DNA of 64,000 bases, taken from the NCBI RefSeq assembly GCF_052857255.1, contig NW_027526748.1, forward strand, positions 1 through 64,000, given 5' to 3'. The position numbers and the translations under genes were made by a program. Positions 63,873 to 64,000 of the stretch are shown piece by piece (positions within the stretch are counted from its first letter, which is position 1; each line of letters opens with the position of its first letter). This DNA is from Amblyomma americanum (Eukaryota > Arthropoda > Arachnida > Ixodida > Ixodidae). The notes under the pieces are model-generated. The model saw only the letters and a list, made by a program, of their open reading frames with translations, did not search any database and had not been told where the DNA came from.

Positions 63873-64000
63873 GAAACAAGCTGTTGTAGACCGAAATGAG
63901 CTAAATCACAACACATCGGTTTTACAAGTGTTCCTCTGATACGCGTCAAAACTTTTTCTCTTATAACTGCGCGAAAAGCATGTATTCTTGCTTAATACAG
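63873..64000. repeat. Final monomer, array continues off the end
   Basis: A single A1 unit with ttgtagaccgaaatgagc, truncated by the end of the window. The same unit follows B4 in many places, including 48.78, 50.72, 51.88 and 58.85 kb, so the array is expected to continue in the same higher-order pattern. Confidence 0.9.

Larger units (their letters stand above)
1..64000. repeat. 129-bp tandem satellite array filling the window
   Basis: Near-identical units of about 129 bp follow one another head to tail from the first to the last base. Every unit carries the same landmarks in the same order: gaaacaagctgtttta, an A-type or B-type dinucleotide, catcggttttacaag, a variable box ending in gtc, aaaactttttctcttataac, tgcgcgaaaagcatgtattc, and gcttaatacarcg. 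I saw no inverted unit, no foreign insertion and no unique spacer. The consensus is about 39% GC. The array starts and ends mid-unit, so its true length exceeds 64 kb. Uniform orientation and nested higher-order repeats are typical of eukaryotic centromeric, pericentromeric or subtelomeric satellites, but the sequence alone does not show which. I do not recognise the family. Confidence 0.98.

Noticed and set aside
1..64000. CRISPR array
   Set aside because: Repeat units are 129 bp and contiguous, with no unique spacers of 25-40 bp and no cas genes.
1..64000. Promoters or TATA boxes at cttataactg
   Set aside because: The motif occurs once per monomer as part of the repeat, with no downstream gene and no independent support.
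1..64000. SINE or tRNA-derived repeat, or 5S/other RNA gene cluster
   Set aside because: No Pol III B-box-like GGTTCGA is present, no tRNA cloverleaf can be drawn, and a T5 run inside each unit would end Pol III transcription. The unit does not resemble 5S rRNA.
1..64000. Telomeric repeats, transposon insertions or inverted array segments
   Set aside because: No TTAGGG-type runs, target-site duplications, terminal repeats or units in the opposite orientation were seen in a read-through of the window.

Overview
The whole 64-kb window is one uninterrupted head-to-tail satellite DNA array. Its monomer is about 129 bp (about 496 copies by length), all copies face the same way, and the array runs off both ends. 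I see no convincing protein-coding gene, RNA gene, transposable element, CRISPR array or non-satellite spacer. A long homogeneous array with layered higher-order repeats points to a eukaryote, in a centromeric, pericentromeric, subtelomeric or other heterochromatic block. I do not recognise the family and cannot name the species.

The consensus monomer, phased to begin at gaaacaagct, is about 39% GC with roughly eight CpGs. Most of it is nearly invariant. Variation is concentrated in a box of about 22 bp (monomer positions 54-75) and a dinucleotide at 36-37 (AC in A-type, TG in B-type monomers). This gives recurring classes: A1, A2 (130 bp, CACGTG), A3, A4, A5, B1, B2 (CACGTG), B3/B4, and a rare class D. 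Because 129 is 43 codons, open frames run through several monomers on the minus strand. They are by-products of the repeat, not genes.

Layout: 1-0.65 kb is divergent monomers including class D. 0.68-3.5 kb holds a 7-monomer (903 bp) higher-order repeat in about three copies, the third carrying a 30-bp deletion and a burst of single-base insertions (2.75-3.88 kb). 3.9-10.3 kb is heterogeneous array with a 17-monomer (2,193 bp) repeat and an out-of-register junction at 9.82-9.85 kb. 10.4-20.6 kb is colinear with 28.0-40.5 kb, with gains and losses of whole monomers. 17.03-19.35 kb is a 9-monomer tandem duplication (1,159 bp). 20.64-24.77 kb is a 16-monomer tandem duplication (2,065 bp). 25.3-27.6 kb matches 41.3-43.7 kb. 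29.94-33.94 kb is a 16/15-monomer tandem duplication. 43.7-63.87 kb is a very recent tandem duplication of about 10.07 kb whose copies differ by only a handful of bases.

Nothing here works as a gene set. The biology in view is array evolution by unequal exchange at several scales, plus a conserved short dyad, often holding CACGTG, in the most variable part of the monomer. Class boundaries and duplication ends were read by eye and are approximate to within one monomer unless exact offsets are given.
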